Below, piece by piece: positions 1-7,941 of a stretch of DNA of 64,000 bases (the first letter of the stretch is position 1; every line of letters starts with the position of its first letter). Where the stretch lies: positions 14,143-78,142 of the forward strand of contig JAWRJQ010000014.1 in NCBI GenBank assembly GCA_040307385.1, written 5' to 3'. Position numbers and translations under genes: made by a program. The notes below the pieces were generated by a model. It had not been told where the DNA came from. It did not search any database and saw only the letters and a list, made by a program, of their open reading frames with translations. The DNA is from RUG721 sp040307385. Lineage in GTDB: Bacteria; Actinomycetota; Coriobacteriia; Coriobacteriales; Atopobiaceae.

Positions 1-231
1 GCGCGTCACCCGTCGCTTGAGATGGTCGAGGTACGAGAACGACCCCTTTCCATGCAGCTGGCGATCGATGCTCGATGCGAGCAGGTACCCCGTGATGACG
101 AAGAACAGCGTCACGCCCGCAAAACCGCCGGGAAGCGCCGTGGGATCGGCGTGGTAGACGAAAACGGCGGCGATGGCGAGGAGCCTGAGACCATCGAGCG
201 CAGCAAAGTATCTCTTCTTCGAAGAAGCCAC
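1..231 (-). CDS. Acyltransferase family 3 membrane protein, N-terminal fragment
   Basis: Only the first 77 codons are present; the gene runs off the left edge. The minus strand reads from a GTG at 231 with an AGGAG ribosome site at 245-241, nine bases upstream. The residues include RYFAALDGLRLLAI followed by VFVYHADP and a glycine-rich hydrophobic helix ending FFVITGYLL, the usual start of OatA/WecH-type membrane O-acyltransferases, where a histidine in the first helix is catalytically important. Such proteins acetylate peptidoglycan, lipids or polysaccharides; the substrate cannot be read from this fragment. The gene is divergent from the ABC-F gene that follows. Confidence 0.8.
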   Translation of the reverse strand, partial: MASSKKRYFAALDGLRLLAIAAVFVYHADPTALPGGFAGVTLFFVITGYLLASSIDRQLHGKGSFSYLDHLKRRVTR

Positions 232-390
232 GTGTTCGCACTCCTAACGCGCTTGTCTTGCACCATATCCAACAATACTTCATTCATCTGCGCTGCGGGG
301 CATTCTGTGAATATTTTGTCAAGCAAACCACAGACGACGATCCTACAATAGATGCATTGTGCCGCTTCGATTCGATTGGTTCTCGCTCAG

Positions 391-2370
391 ATGATCGCTC
401 TTGCCGATAAGATATCCAAATCGTTTGGCGCGCGGGTGCTCTACACCGGCGCCACCCTGCAGCTCAACGCGGGAGAACGTTGGGCGCTCGTCGGCCCCAA
501 CGGCGCGGGCAAGACCACGCTGCTGCGCATCATCATGGGCGAGGAATCCCCCGACGAGGGAACCGTGAGCTTTGCGCGCGACACCACGGTGGGTTACCTC
601 GAGCAGGAGACGCGCATCGGCGAGGGGTCGTCCGCGCTGTCCGAAGTCATCGACTCGGCGCATGAGCTCAAGGAGGCGGGGCATCTGCTCACCGAGCTCG
701 AGCATGCCATCTCCGTCGAGTCCGACGAGGCGGAGCGCGCGGCCCTGCTCGACCGCTACGGCCACGCCCGCGAGCGCTTCGAGCGTCTCGGCGGATACGA
801 GCTCGAATCGCGCGCGCGGGCCATCCTGAGCGGCCTCGGCTTCTCCGTGGCAGACTTCGACAAGCCCGCATGCGAGTTCTCGGGCGGTTGGCAGATGCGC
901 ATCGCCCTCGCCAAGCTGCTGCTGCGCCACCCCGACCTGCTTCTGCTCGACGAGCCCACCAACCACCTGGACTTCGAGAGCGTGCTGTGGTTCGAGTCGT
1001 TCCTCTCGTCCTACGACGGCGCCGTGCTCATCGTGAGCCACGACCGCGCTTTCATGGATGCCTGCGTGACGCATGTAGCTGCCCTTGAGAACCGCATGCT
1101 CGTCACCTACGCCGGCAACTACTCCGCCTATCTCAAGCAGCGCGCCGACAACCTCGAGCAGCTCAAGGCGAAGCGCGCCGCGCAGGAGCGCGACATCGCC
1201 CACATGGAGGTCTTCATCGACCGCTTCCGCTACAAGCCCACCAAGGCGAAGCAGGTGCAGGAGCGCGTGCGGCGCGTGGAGAAGATCAAAGAGGAGCTCG
1301 TGGTGCTGCCCGAGCAGAACAAGCGCGTGCATTTTTCGTTTCCCGCGCCGCCCCGCACGGGCGACAACGTGGTGGCTCTGGACAACGTCTCCAAGCGCTA
1401 TGGAGACAACCTCGTCTACGAGGGCGTCGACCTGGCACTGTACCGGGGCGACCACGTGGCGCTGATCGGCCCCAACGGCGCGGGCAAATCGACGCTCATG
1501 AAGCTCATCGCCCAGCGCATCGAGCCCACGACGGGAACGGTCTCGTACGGTCAGAACGTGAGCTCGGCCTACTACGCCCAGCATCAGCTCGAGGATCTCG
1601 ACGCCGCCAATACCGTGCTCGGCGAGATCGACAAGGTTGCGCCCGGCTGGACGAGCGCGGAGGAGCGCAGACTGCTCGGCGCCTTCCTCTTCCACGGAGA
1701 CGACGTCGATAAGCGCGTGAGCGTCCTTTCGGGCGGCGAACGTGCGCGCCTGGCGCTTGCCAAGATGCTCGTCTCGCCCGATCCGCTGCTTTTGCTCGAC
1801 GAGCCCACCAACCACCTCGATATAGAGTCCGTCGACATCCTCGAGCGCGCGCTCGCATCCTTCGATGGCACCATCGTGCTCATCACGCACGACGAGCACC
1901 TCATCAAGGCGATCGCCACGAAGATCGTCGACGTGCGCGACCATCAGGTCATCCTCTACGACGGCGACTACGAGTACTACCGGTTCAAGCGCGCCGAGCT
2001 CGAAGCGCGCGCCGCGCAGGACGCTGCGGCGGAGGTGCCCGCCGCCACGCCGGGGGCATCCGAGGGAACGCCCGCCGCCACGGGCCGCAACGTCAAGACC
2101 AAGGAGCAGCGCCGCGCCGAGGCGGAGGAGCGCCAGAGGCGCTCGAAGGCGCTCAAAAGCAGGCGCGACCGCCTGAAAGCCGTGGAGTCCGCCCTCGAGC
2201 CCGCGCAGAAACGCTACGAGGAGCTCATGCAGCTCATGGCCGACGAGGAGCTGTACAACGATGCCGCGCGCTTCGACGCGTGCATGGCGGAATACACGGC
2301 GCTTTCCAAGAAGATCCCCGCGCTCGAGACCGAATGGCTCGAGCTGACGGAGCAGCTTGAGAATTCGTGA
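391..2370 (+). CDS. ABC-F family ATPase (ribosome-associated type)
   Basis: Soluble protein with two ABC ATPase domains and no membrane segment, about 659 residues. The first domain has GPNGAGKT, an FSGGW signature and LLLLDEPTNHLD; the second has GPNGAGKS, LSGGER and LLLLDEPTNHLD. Between them lies a charged helical linker containing DRFRYKPTKAKQ, typical of ABC-F factors that reach toward the P-site tRNA on the ribosome. The C-terminus is an Ala/Glu/Arg-rich coiled coil. I chose the ATG at 391 because the protein then begins MIALADKISKSFG like its relatives; an in-frame ATG at 352 would add 13 atypical residues and lies almost on a TACAAT -10-like box at 344-349. Probable role: relief of ribosome stalling or translation quality control. 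Resistance cannot be inferred. Confidence 0.9.
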   Translation: MIALADKISKSFGARVLYTGATLQLNAGERWALVGPNGAGKTTLLRIIMGEESPDEGTVSFARDTTVGYLEQETRIGEGSSALSEVIDSAHELKEAGHLLTELEHAISVESDEAERAALLDRYGHARERFERLGGYELESRARAILSGLGFSVADFDKPACEFSGGWQMRIALAKLLLRHPDLLLLDEPTNHLDFESVLWFESFLSSYDGAVLIVSHDRAFMDACVTHVAALENRMLVTYAGNYSAYLKQRADNLEQLKAKRAAQERDIAHMEVFIDRFRYKPTKAKQVQERVRRVEKIKEELVVLPEQNKRVHFSFPAPPRTGDNVVALDNVSKRYGDNLVYEGVDLALYRGDHVALIGPNGAGKSTLMKLIAQRIEPTTGTVSYGQNVSSAYYAQHQLEDLDAANTVLGEIDKVAPGWTSAEERRLLGAFLFHGDDVDKRVSVLSGGERARLALAKMLVSPDPLLLLDEPTNHLDIESVDILERALASFDGTIVLITHDEHLIKAIATKIVDVRDHQVILYDGDYEYYRFKRAELEARAAQDAAAEVPAATPGASEGTPAATGRNVKTKEQRRAEAEERQRRSKALKSRRDRLKAVESALEPAQKRYEELMQLMADEELYNDAARFDACMAEYTALSKKIPALETEWLELTEQLENS

Positions 2371-2466
2371 TCTCTCCGCATGTGGGAGATGCCCGCATGT
2401 ATCTGGTAAGATAGGGCAGTTGGTCATACGCCTCGCCGCTCTTCGGGGCCGCGAGAGGGGGTGCAC

Positions 2467-3165
2467 GTGGTTATCTCAGGTCAGTTCACGCGCTACATCA
2501 TGATGGCGATCAGCGTCGCGCTCGTCGCCGTGTCGGCATCCGTCCACGAGTTCGCGCACGGCTGGATGGCGCTTCGTTGCGGCGATCCCACGGCCAAGGA
2601 GGCGGGGCGCCTCACCCTGAATCCCCTCGCGCATCTCGATCCGTTCGGGTCGCTCATCCTCCCGCTCGTCATGGCTTTCTCGGGCATGCCGGTATTCGCC
2701 GCCGCGAAGCCCGTGCCCTTCAACCCGCGCCGTCTCAAGGATCCCGCGCGCGACGAGGCGCTCGTGGCCCTCGCCGGTCCCGTGAGCAACCTCATCCAGG
2801 CCGTTGCGGGCGCCGTCGTGCTCTACCTCCTCATCACCTTCCTCGAGCCCGTCGTGCGCACAGGCAGCGGTCCCTACGAGGTCTTCTCCTGGATCGTGCT
2901 CATCGTCAACGCGTACCTCTACGTCAATTTGAGCCTCGCCTTCTTCAACCTCATCCCGCTCCCTCCCCTCGACGGCTCCAAGCTCATCTCGCCGCTGCTC
3001 AAGGGCGAGGCGCGCCGCGTCTACAACAAGGTGCAGGCGTATTCGCTGCCCATCCTCATGGCGCTGCTCTTCCTGGTGCCGGCGCTGTTCCATATCAATC
3101 CGCTGGGCTGGTACTTCAACCTCACCGTCGAGAAGATGTACGATCTTTTGACCTTCTGGTGGTAG
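2467..3165 (+). CDS. Site-2 protease family membrane protein (peptidase M50)
   Basis: Integral membrane zinc metalloprotease of the short M50 type. The HEFAH motif (HExxH, residues 27-31) lies in the first helix and NLIPLPPLDG near residue 169 supplies the third zinc ligand. Four to five hydrophobic segments are visible. I favour GTG 2467, about six bases after AGAGGGGG; the in-frame GTG at 2461 abuts the ribosome site and is less likely. The stop codon is two bases from scpA, a neighbour arrangement common in Gram-positive genomes. The physiological substrate is unknown. Confidence 0.85.
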   Translation: MVISGQFTRYIMMAISVALVAVSASVHEFAHGWMALRCGDPTAKEAGRLTLNPLAHLDPFGSLILPLVMAFSGMPVFAAAKPVPFNPRRLKDPARDEALVALAGPVSNLIQAVAGAVVLYLLITFLEPVVRTGSGPYEVFSWIVLIVNAYLYVNLSLAFFNLIPLPPLDGSKLISPLLKGEARRVYNKVQAYSLPILMALLFLVPALFHINPLGWYFNLTVEKMYDLLTFWW

Positions 3166-3167
3166 CC

Positions 3168-3986
3168 GTGTCCTATCGCGTGAACACCCAGGTCTTCTCA
3201 GGCCCCTTCGACCTGCTCCTGCACCTCGTGGGCAGGCAGAAGGTCGCCATCGGGTCCATCTCCATCGCCGAGGTTGCAGACCAGTATCTGGCCGAGGTCG
3301 AGCGCATGAGCGATCTCGATCTCGACGTCGCCAGCGACTTCGTGCTCGTCGCCTCGACCCTGCTCGACATCAAGGCGGCGTCGCTCGTTCCCGATCAGGG
3401 CGTGCGGCCCTCGCTCTCCCATCTGGACGATGAGGACGATCTTTCGGACCTTTCGCCCGAGGAGGCCCGCGAGGTCCTCATCGCACGCCTGATCGCCTAC
3501 AAGCAGTTCCGCAGCGTGAGCGCATCGCTCGCCTCGAGGATGGAGGCCGAGGCGCGCATGGTTCCGCGCACGGCGGGTCCCGATCCCGAGTATCTGAGCC
3601 TTATGCCCGACTACCTCGCGGGCATCTCGCTCAGAAGCCTGGCCGTCATCTGCGCCGACCTCGACAGCAGGCGCGAGAGCCTGCTGCTCGAAGCGGAGCA
3701 TGTGGCGCCGCACCGCATCCCCATCGGCCTCACCGTGGCGTCCGTCGATCGCCAGATGCGCGCGCGGGGCCGTATGAGCTTCACCGAGCTGCTCGATGGC
3801 CGGCATTCGGCCGAATCCGTCGTGGCCACCTTCCTCGCCGTGCTCGAGCTCTTCAAACGGGGCATGGTGAGCGTGCGCCAAAGCGAGATATTCGGCGAGA
3901 TCGACATCGAGCATGTCGAGGGAGCCGACGAATTCCATATCGAGAACAGCGATTTCGATTACGAATCGGAATTTGATTTGGAGTAG
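3168..3986 (+). CDS. scpA: Segregation and condensation protein A
   Basis: Kleisin subunit of the SMC-ScpAB condensin, which organises and segregates the chromosome. The N-terminus contains GPFDLLLHLVGRQKVAIGSI, the conserved SMC-neck binding region, followed by an acidic middle and a C-terminal winged-helix region that binds the SMC head. About 272 residues, normal for the family. It starts with GTG two bases after the M50 stop and is followed three bases later by scpB, so the two subunits are almost certainly translated together. Confidence 0.93.
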   Translation: MSYRVNTQVFSGPFDLLLHLVGRQKVAIGSISIAEVADQYLAEVERMSDLDLDVASDFVLVASTLLDIKAASLVPDQGVRPSLSHLDDEDDLSDLSPEEAREVLIARLIAYKQFRSVSASLASRMEAEARMVPRTAGPDPEYLSLMPDYLAGISLRSLAVICADLDSRRESLLLEAEHVAPHRIPIGLTVASVDRQMRARGRMSFTELLDGRHSAESVVATFLAVLELFKRGMVSVRQSEIFGEIDIEHVEGADEFHIENSDFDYESEFDLE

Positions 3987-3988
3987 CC

Positions 3989-4717
3989 ATGCAGCGTTTG
4001 GAAGATCTTTCGGGAGACGCGCTCAAAGGAGCGCTCGAGGCTTTGCTCATGGTGTCGAGCGAGTCGGTTTCCGCTACCGATCTCGCGGCTGCGCTCGAGG
4101 TCGATCCGGGGGATGCGGCAGCCGCGCTCGCCGAGCTCGCCGCCGAGTACCTCGACAGCAACCGAGGCTTCCAACTGCGCGAGGTCGCGGGCGGTTGGAG
4201 GCTCTTCTCGCACCCCGCCTATCATGAGCAGGTCGAGCGCTTCGTGCTTTCGTGGGACACGCGCAAGCTCTCGCAGGCCGCCCTCGAAACGCTCTCCGTC
4301 ATCGCGTACCACCAGCCCGTGACCCGCGAGGGCATCCGCGCCATCCGCGGCGTCAATTCCGACGGCGTCATCGCGTCGCTGCGCGAGAAGGGCCTCGTGC
4401 GCGAGGTCGGCCGCGAAGCCGACCGCGGTCAGGCCATCCTGTACGGCACCACCCGGCTCTTCCTCGAGCACTTCGGGCTCAGGTCGCTGCGCGAGCTCCC
4501 TCCCCTCGAGGATTTCGCGCCCGACGAGGAATCGAAGCGCTTCATCCGCGAGCGTCTATCGGGAACCTCGTTCTCATCGACGCTCGAAGATGCCGCAGAG
4601 GAGCTCGACGAGGAACGTACGCTTGTCGAGAATTCCTATGACGACCTCGATGACGAGGGCGACTACGACGAGCTCGAGCGGATCATGGACGACGTGGAGG
4701 GCTCGTTCGATGACTGA
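3989..4717 (+). CDS. scpB: Segregation and condensation protein B
   Basis: Partner of ScpA in the SMC condensin; two tandem winged-helix domains that dimerise and bind the ScpA middle region. Recognisable by LSQAALETLSVIAYHQPVT and the following RGVNSDGVI segment. The last 60 residues are strongly acidic (runs of Glu/Asp), a low-complexity tail. About 242 residues. Its end overlaps the start of rluB by eight bases, consistent with one operon. Confidence 0.93.
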   Translation: MQRLEDLSGDALKGALEALLMVSSESVSATDLAAALEVDPGDAAAALAELAAEYLDSNRGFQLREVAGGWRLFSHPAYHEQVERFVLSWDTRKLSQAALETLSVIAYHQPVTREGIRAIRGVNSDGVIASLREKGLVREVGREADRGQAILYGTTRLFLEHFGLRSLRELPPLEDFAPDEESKRFIRERLSGTSFSSTLEDAAEELDEERTLVENSYDDLDDEGDYDELERIMDDVEGSFDD

Positions 4718-5534
4718 CGCGCCGGGCATCTATCCTATGCGGCTCCAGCGTTTCCTCGCGCGCGCCGGCGTTGCGAGCAGGCGCGGATCGGAGCGTCTCA
4801 TGACCGAGGGGCGCGTGCGGGTGAACGGCGAGGTCGTCACCGAGCTCGGATCCAAGGTCGATCCGCTGCACGACGTGGTGAGCGTCGACGGCCGCGTGTA
4901 TGCGCTCGGCAACAGCCACTGCTACCTCGTGCTCAACAAACCGGCAGGCTGCCTCACCACCATGAGCGACCCCTTCGGCCGCCCCACCGTGGCCGACATC
5001 GTGCCCGCGCACGACCATCCCGGGCTCTTTCCCGTGGGCAGGCTCGATGCCGACACGTCGGGCTGCCTGCTCTTCACCACCGATGGCATGATGGGGCAGA
5101 ACCTGCTCCATCCCTCCCGCCATGTGGATAAAACCTATATCGCCTGCATATCGGGCAGGCTCGATGCCGACGATGTCGCCCGCTTGGAGCAGGGCGTCCG
5201 TCTGGACGACGGAGAGGCGTCGCCGGCCTCCGTCGAAGTGCTCGGCGCACATGACCCGCGCAGCGCGCTCGTGCGTCCGGAAGGTTTGGGCGAGCGCGAG
5301 CAGATCGTGGCCCTCACCATCCATGAGGGAAGGAAGCATCAGGTTAAACGCATGTTCCTTGCCGTGGGACACCTGGTGAAAACGCTGCACCGCCTCTCCT
5401 TCGGGCCGCTCGACGCGCACGGCCTCGCGGCAGGGGAGTGGCGTCACTGCACGGAAGCCGAGGTCGCGACCCTGCGGGAAGCGGCTGGAATCGATACCGA
5501 CACCGATGCCGATGCGGCGTCGGGAGAGGAGTGA
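4710..5534 (+). CDS. rluB: Ribosomal large-subunit pseudouridine synthase, RluB/RsuA family
   Basis: Converts a uridine in rRNA to pseudouridine. An N-terminal S4 RNA-binding domain (LQRFLARAGVASRR) is followed by the catalytic domain with the GRLDADTSGCLLFT motif, whose first Asp is the nucleophile, and a C-terminal EGRKHQVKRMF motif. ATG 4710 overlaps scpB; an ATG at 4737 would give the more usual MRLQRF start and cannot be excluded. The order scpB-rluB-cmk is conserved in many Gram-positive bacteria. The exact rRNA position modified is inferred from the family. Confidence 0.88.
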   Translation: MTDAPGIYPMRLQRFLARAGVASRRGSERLMTEGRVRVNGEVVTELGSKVDPLHDVVSVDGRVYALGNSHCYLVLNKPAGCLTTMSDPFGRPTVADIVPAHDHPGLFPVGRLDADTSGCLLFTTDGMMGQNLLHPSRHVDKTYIACISGRLDADDVARLEQGVRLDDGEASPASVEVLGAHDPRSALVRPEGLGEREQIVALTIHEGRKHQVKRMFLAVGHLVKTLHRLSFGPLDAHGLAAGEWRHCTEAEVATLREAAGIDTDTDADAASGEE

Positions 5535-5541
5535 GCGCTAG

Positions 5542-7092
5542 ATGATCGTCGCCATCGATGGGCCTGCGGGCTCGGGCAAATCCACCGTCGCCAAGGCCAT
5601 CGCCAAGCGGTGCGGGCTCACCTTGCTCGACACGGGCGCCATGTACCGCTCGTGCGCGCTGCTCTGCACGCAGGCGGGTCTGGACGTGTACGACCCTGCG
5701 AACGTCGATGCGATCGTCGAGATCGCCCGCGCAGCGCGGATCGGCTTCGAGCAGCGTGCCGAGGGCCAGTGCGTCTTTGCCAACGGCCAGGACGTCACCG
5801 CCGCCATCAGGACGCCCGAGATCGACCTCGCCGTGTCGCCCGTCTCCGCCATCGCCGCCGTGCGCGAGGCCATGGTCGCCCAACAGCGCCAGATCGCCGA
5901 GAACGTCGATGTGGTCGCCGAGGGCCGCGACATCGGCACCGTGGTGTTTCCCCAGGCAGATGTGAAGGTGTTCCTCACGGCGGATCCCGAGGCGCGCGCC
6001 CTGCGCCGCGCCGTGCAGCGCGCCGGCGGAGATGCCGCCACGGACAGCGATGCCACGGCCGACGAGAGCGCGGTCGAGGAGATCCTCGCCGATCTCAAAC
6101 GCCGCGACGCCTACGACTCCACCCGCGAGGTGGCGCCGCTCAAGCCCGCAGATGATGCGGTCCATATCGATTCGTCCGCCCTGGGCGTTCATGAGGTCGT
6201 GGAGAAGATCCTCTCGCTGAACGATCGGCTCAAGTCCATGGACGCGTCTTCCGCACGTTCCGAGCAGCCGCGCGAGAACGCCGTCGCATCCCCGGCGGGC
6301 AAGCCTGCGTCCGCTGCTAAGGGCGGGGCGACGCGTGCGAAGAACGACGCTCGCGCGTACGGCCCCCTGCATGCGTTCGCCCGCAACTCCTTCGACGACT
6401 ACTACAATCATGCCATGCGCGATCATCCGCTTCCCACGCGCATCTTCTATGCCATCGTCATCGGCATCGTGGGCGCGGTCACCAAGCTCGTGTGGCCCTG
6501 GGTGATCGAGGATCTCGACAAGCTCGTCGGGGTGCGCAAGGGGAGCATGATCATCATGAACCACACCTCGCTGCTCGATCCGCTCATCCTGATCGTGTCC
6601 TGCGGCGTGCGCGGCATCAAGGTCCGTCCCATCTTCAAGAGCGAGTTCAATATGAACGGCCTTACCACCTGGTTCTTCTCACGCGTCGGCGGCATTCCCG
6701 TGAACCGGGGAACCGCCGATATGAAGGCGGTCCGCCGCGCCCGCGCCGCGCTCGAGCGGGGCGAGCACGTGCTCGTGTTCCCCGAGGGAACCCGCGTCAA
6801 ATCGGATGAGGAGGATGCCGAGGTGCATGGAGGCTTCGCGCTCATGGCGCAGCTCGCCAAGGCCCCCATCATCCCCACGGCCATCGTCGGCGCCCGCGAC
6901 CTGCGTTCCGCCGGCAAGATCCTGCCCCGGCTCTTCAGGCGCGTCTTCGCCAAGGTGGGCGATTCCATCACCTTCGAATCTCTGGGGGTTTCGGGTAAAA
7001 AACAGCAGCTCGCTGCCATGGAAAAGACCGCCATGAAGCAGGTGTACGAGCTCAGGGACGCCCTGCGCGCCGAGCATCCGGGAAAGATGTGA
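5542..7092 (+). CDS. cmk: Cytidylate kinase fused to 1-acyl-glycerol-3-phosphate acyltransferase
   Basis: Two complete enzymes in one 516-residue chain. Residues 1-230 are CMP/dCMP kinase: GPAGSGKST P-loop, LDTGAMYR and VVAEGRDIGTVVFP. A Ser/Ala/Lys-rich linker (about 235-285) leads to a PlsC-type domain with NHTSLLD (His341 and Asp346 form the HX4D site) and FPEGTR (413-418), preceded by a hydrophobic stretch that would hold it at the membrane. The first half feeds CTP/dCTP pools and hence CDP-diacylglycerol; the second makes phosphatidic acid. Nothing interrupts the frame, so this is a real fusion. Four bases separate it from ispH. Confidence 0.93.
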   Translation: MIVAIDGPAGSGKSTVAKAIAKRCGLTLLDTGAMYRSCALLCTQAGLDVYDPANVDAIVEIARAARIGFEQRAEGQCVFANGQDVTAAIRTPEIDLAVSPVSAIAAVREAMVAQQRQIAENVDVVAEGRDIGTVVFPQADVKVFLTADPEARALRRAVQRAGGDAATDSDATADESAVEEILADLKRRDAYDSTREVAPLKPADDAVHIDSSALGVHEVVEKILSLNDRLKSMDASSARSEQPRENAVASPAGKPASAAKGGATRAKNDARAYGPLHAFARNSFDDYYNHAMRDHPLPTRIFYAIVIGIVGAVTKLVWPWVIEDLDKLVGVRKGSMIIMNHTSLLDPLILIVSCGVRGIKVRPIFKSEFNMNGLTTWFFSRVGGIPVNRGTADMKAVRRARAALERGEHVLVFPEGTRVKSDEEDAEVHGGFALMAQLAKAPIIPTAIVGARDLRSAGKILPRLFRRVFAKVGDSITFESLGVSGKKQQLAAMEKTAMKQVYELRDALRAEHPGKM

Positions 7093-7095
7093 GCC

Positions 7096-7932
7096 ATGGC
7101 AACCATCAGGATCGCCGATAAGGCCGGCGCCTGCTACGGCGTCGAGCGCGCCCTCGAGCTGGCCTGGAACGCCGTGTCGTCATCGTCGGGCGACGTGTAC
7201 ACGCTCGGGCCGCTCATCCACAATCCCCGCGTGGTCTCGAGCCTCGACGCTCTGGGCGCGCATGAGGCTTCCACGGTGGACGAGGCTGCGGGAGCCACGC
7301 TCATCCTGCGCTCGCACGGCGTCACGCCGAGCGAGGAGGAGCGCGCCCGCGCGGTCTGCCGCAACGTCATCGACGCAACCTGCCCGTTCGTCAAGAAAGT
7401 CCATGTCGCCGTCGAGCGTCTGATGCATGAGGGCTACGAGGTGCTCGTCGTGGGCGAGAAGGGCCATCCCGAGGTGGAGGCCACGCTCGCGCATGCGCCC
7501 GGCGCGCGGGCGGCATCCGCTCCCGACGAGGCGCGCGAGCTCGATCTGGGCGGCAAGGTGGGCGTGGTGGTGCAGACGACGCAGTCGCTCGAAACCCTCG
7601 CCGCCGTGCTCGACGCCATCGATGACGGAAGCCGCGAGGTGAAGCTCGTCAACACCATCTGCGAGGCCACGGCATCGCGTCAGGAGGCCGCCGCGCAGCT
7701 CGCATCCGAGGTCGATGCCATGGTGGTCATCGGTGGCCGCAATTCGGCCAACACCACGCGCCTCGCCGAGATCTGCGCATCTCTCTGCGACAAAACCTTC
7801 CATATCGAGATGGCCGAGGAGCTCGATGCCGCATGGTTCGCGGGCGCCGAGGTCATCGGCGTCACCGCCGGCGCCTCGACGCCCTCCGCCCAGATCGCCT
7901 CGGTCGTCGAGGCGCTCGAGTCGCTCGGCTAG
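7096..7932 (+). CDS. ispH: 4-hydroxy-3-methylbut-2-enyl diphosphate reductase
   Basis: Last enzyme of the MEP isoprenoid pathway; an iron-sulfur protein producing IPP and DMAPP from HMBPP. The three cluster cysteines are Cys13 (ACYGV), Cys96 (DATCPFV) and Cys189 (NTICEAT). The ExTT-type active site appears as QTTQS, and HGVTPS and GHPEV are also present. About 278 residues, the normal length. It lies between cmk-plsC and the DUF512 gene in the same direction with short gaps. Confidence 0.95.
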   Translation: MATIRIADKAGACYGVERALELAWNAVSSSSGDVYTLGPLIHNPRVVSSLDALGAHEASTVDEAAGATLILRSHGVTPSEEERARAVCRNVIDATCPFVKKVHVAVERLMHEGYEVLVVGEKGHPEVEATLAHAPGARAASAPDEARELDLGGKVGVVVQTTQSLETLAAVLDAIDDGSREVKLVNTICEATASRQEAAAQLASEVDAMVVIGGRNSANTTRLAEICASLCDKTFHIEMAEELDAAWFAGAEVIGVTAGASTPSAQIASVVEALESLG

Positions 7933-7941
7933 GCGATCCGC

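Noticed and set aside
316..349. TTGTCA/TACAAT promoter before the first ABC-F gene
   Set aside because: The -10 is good but the spacer would be 22 bases, too long for a standard promoter; noted only in the gene's description.
343..2466. A 707-codon open frame on the minus strand opposite the first ABC-F gene
   Set aside because: It is the antisense of a clearly conserved gene; its translation is Arg/His/Leu/Val-rich noise with no motif. High GC makes long antisense frames common here.
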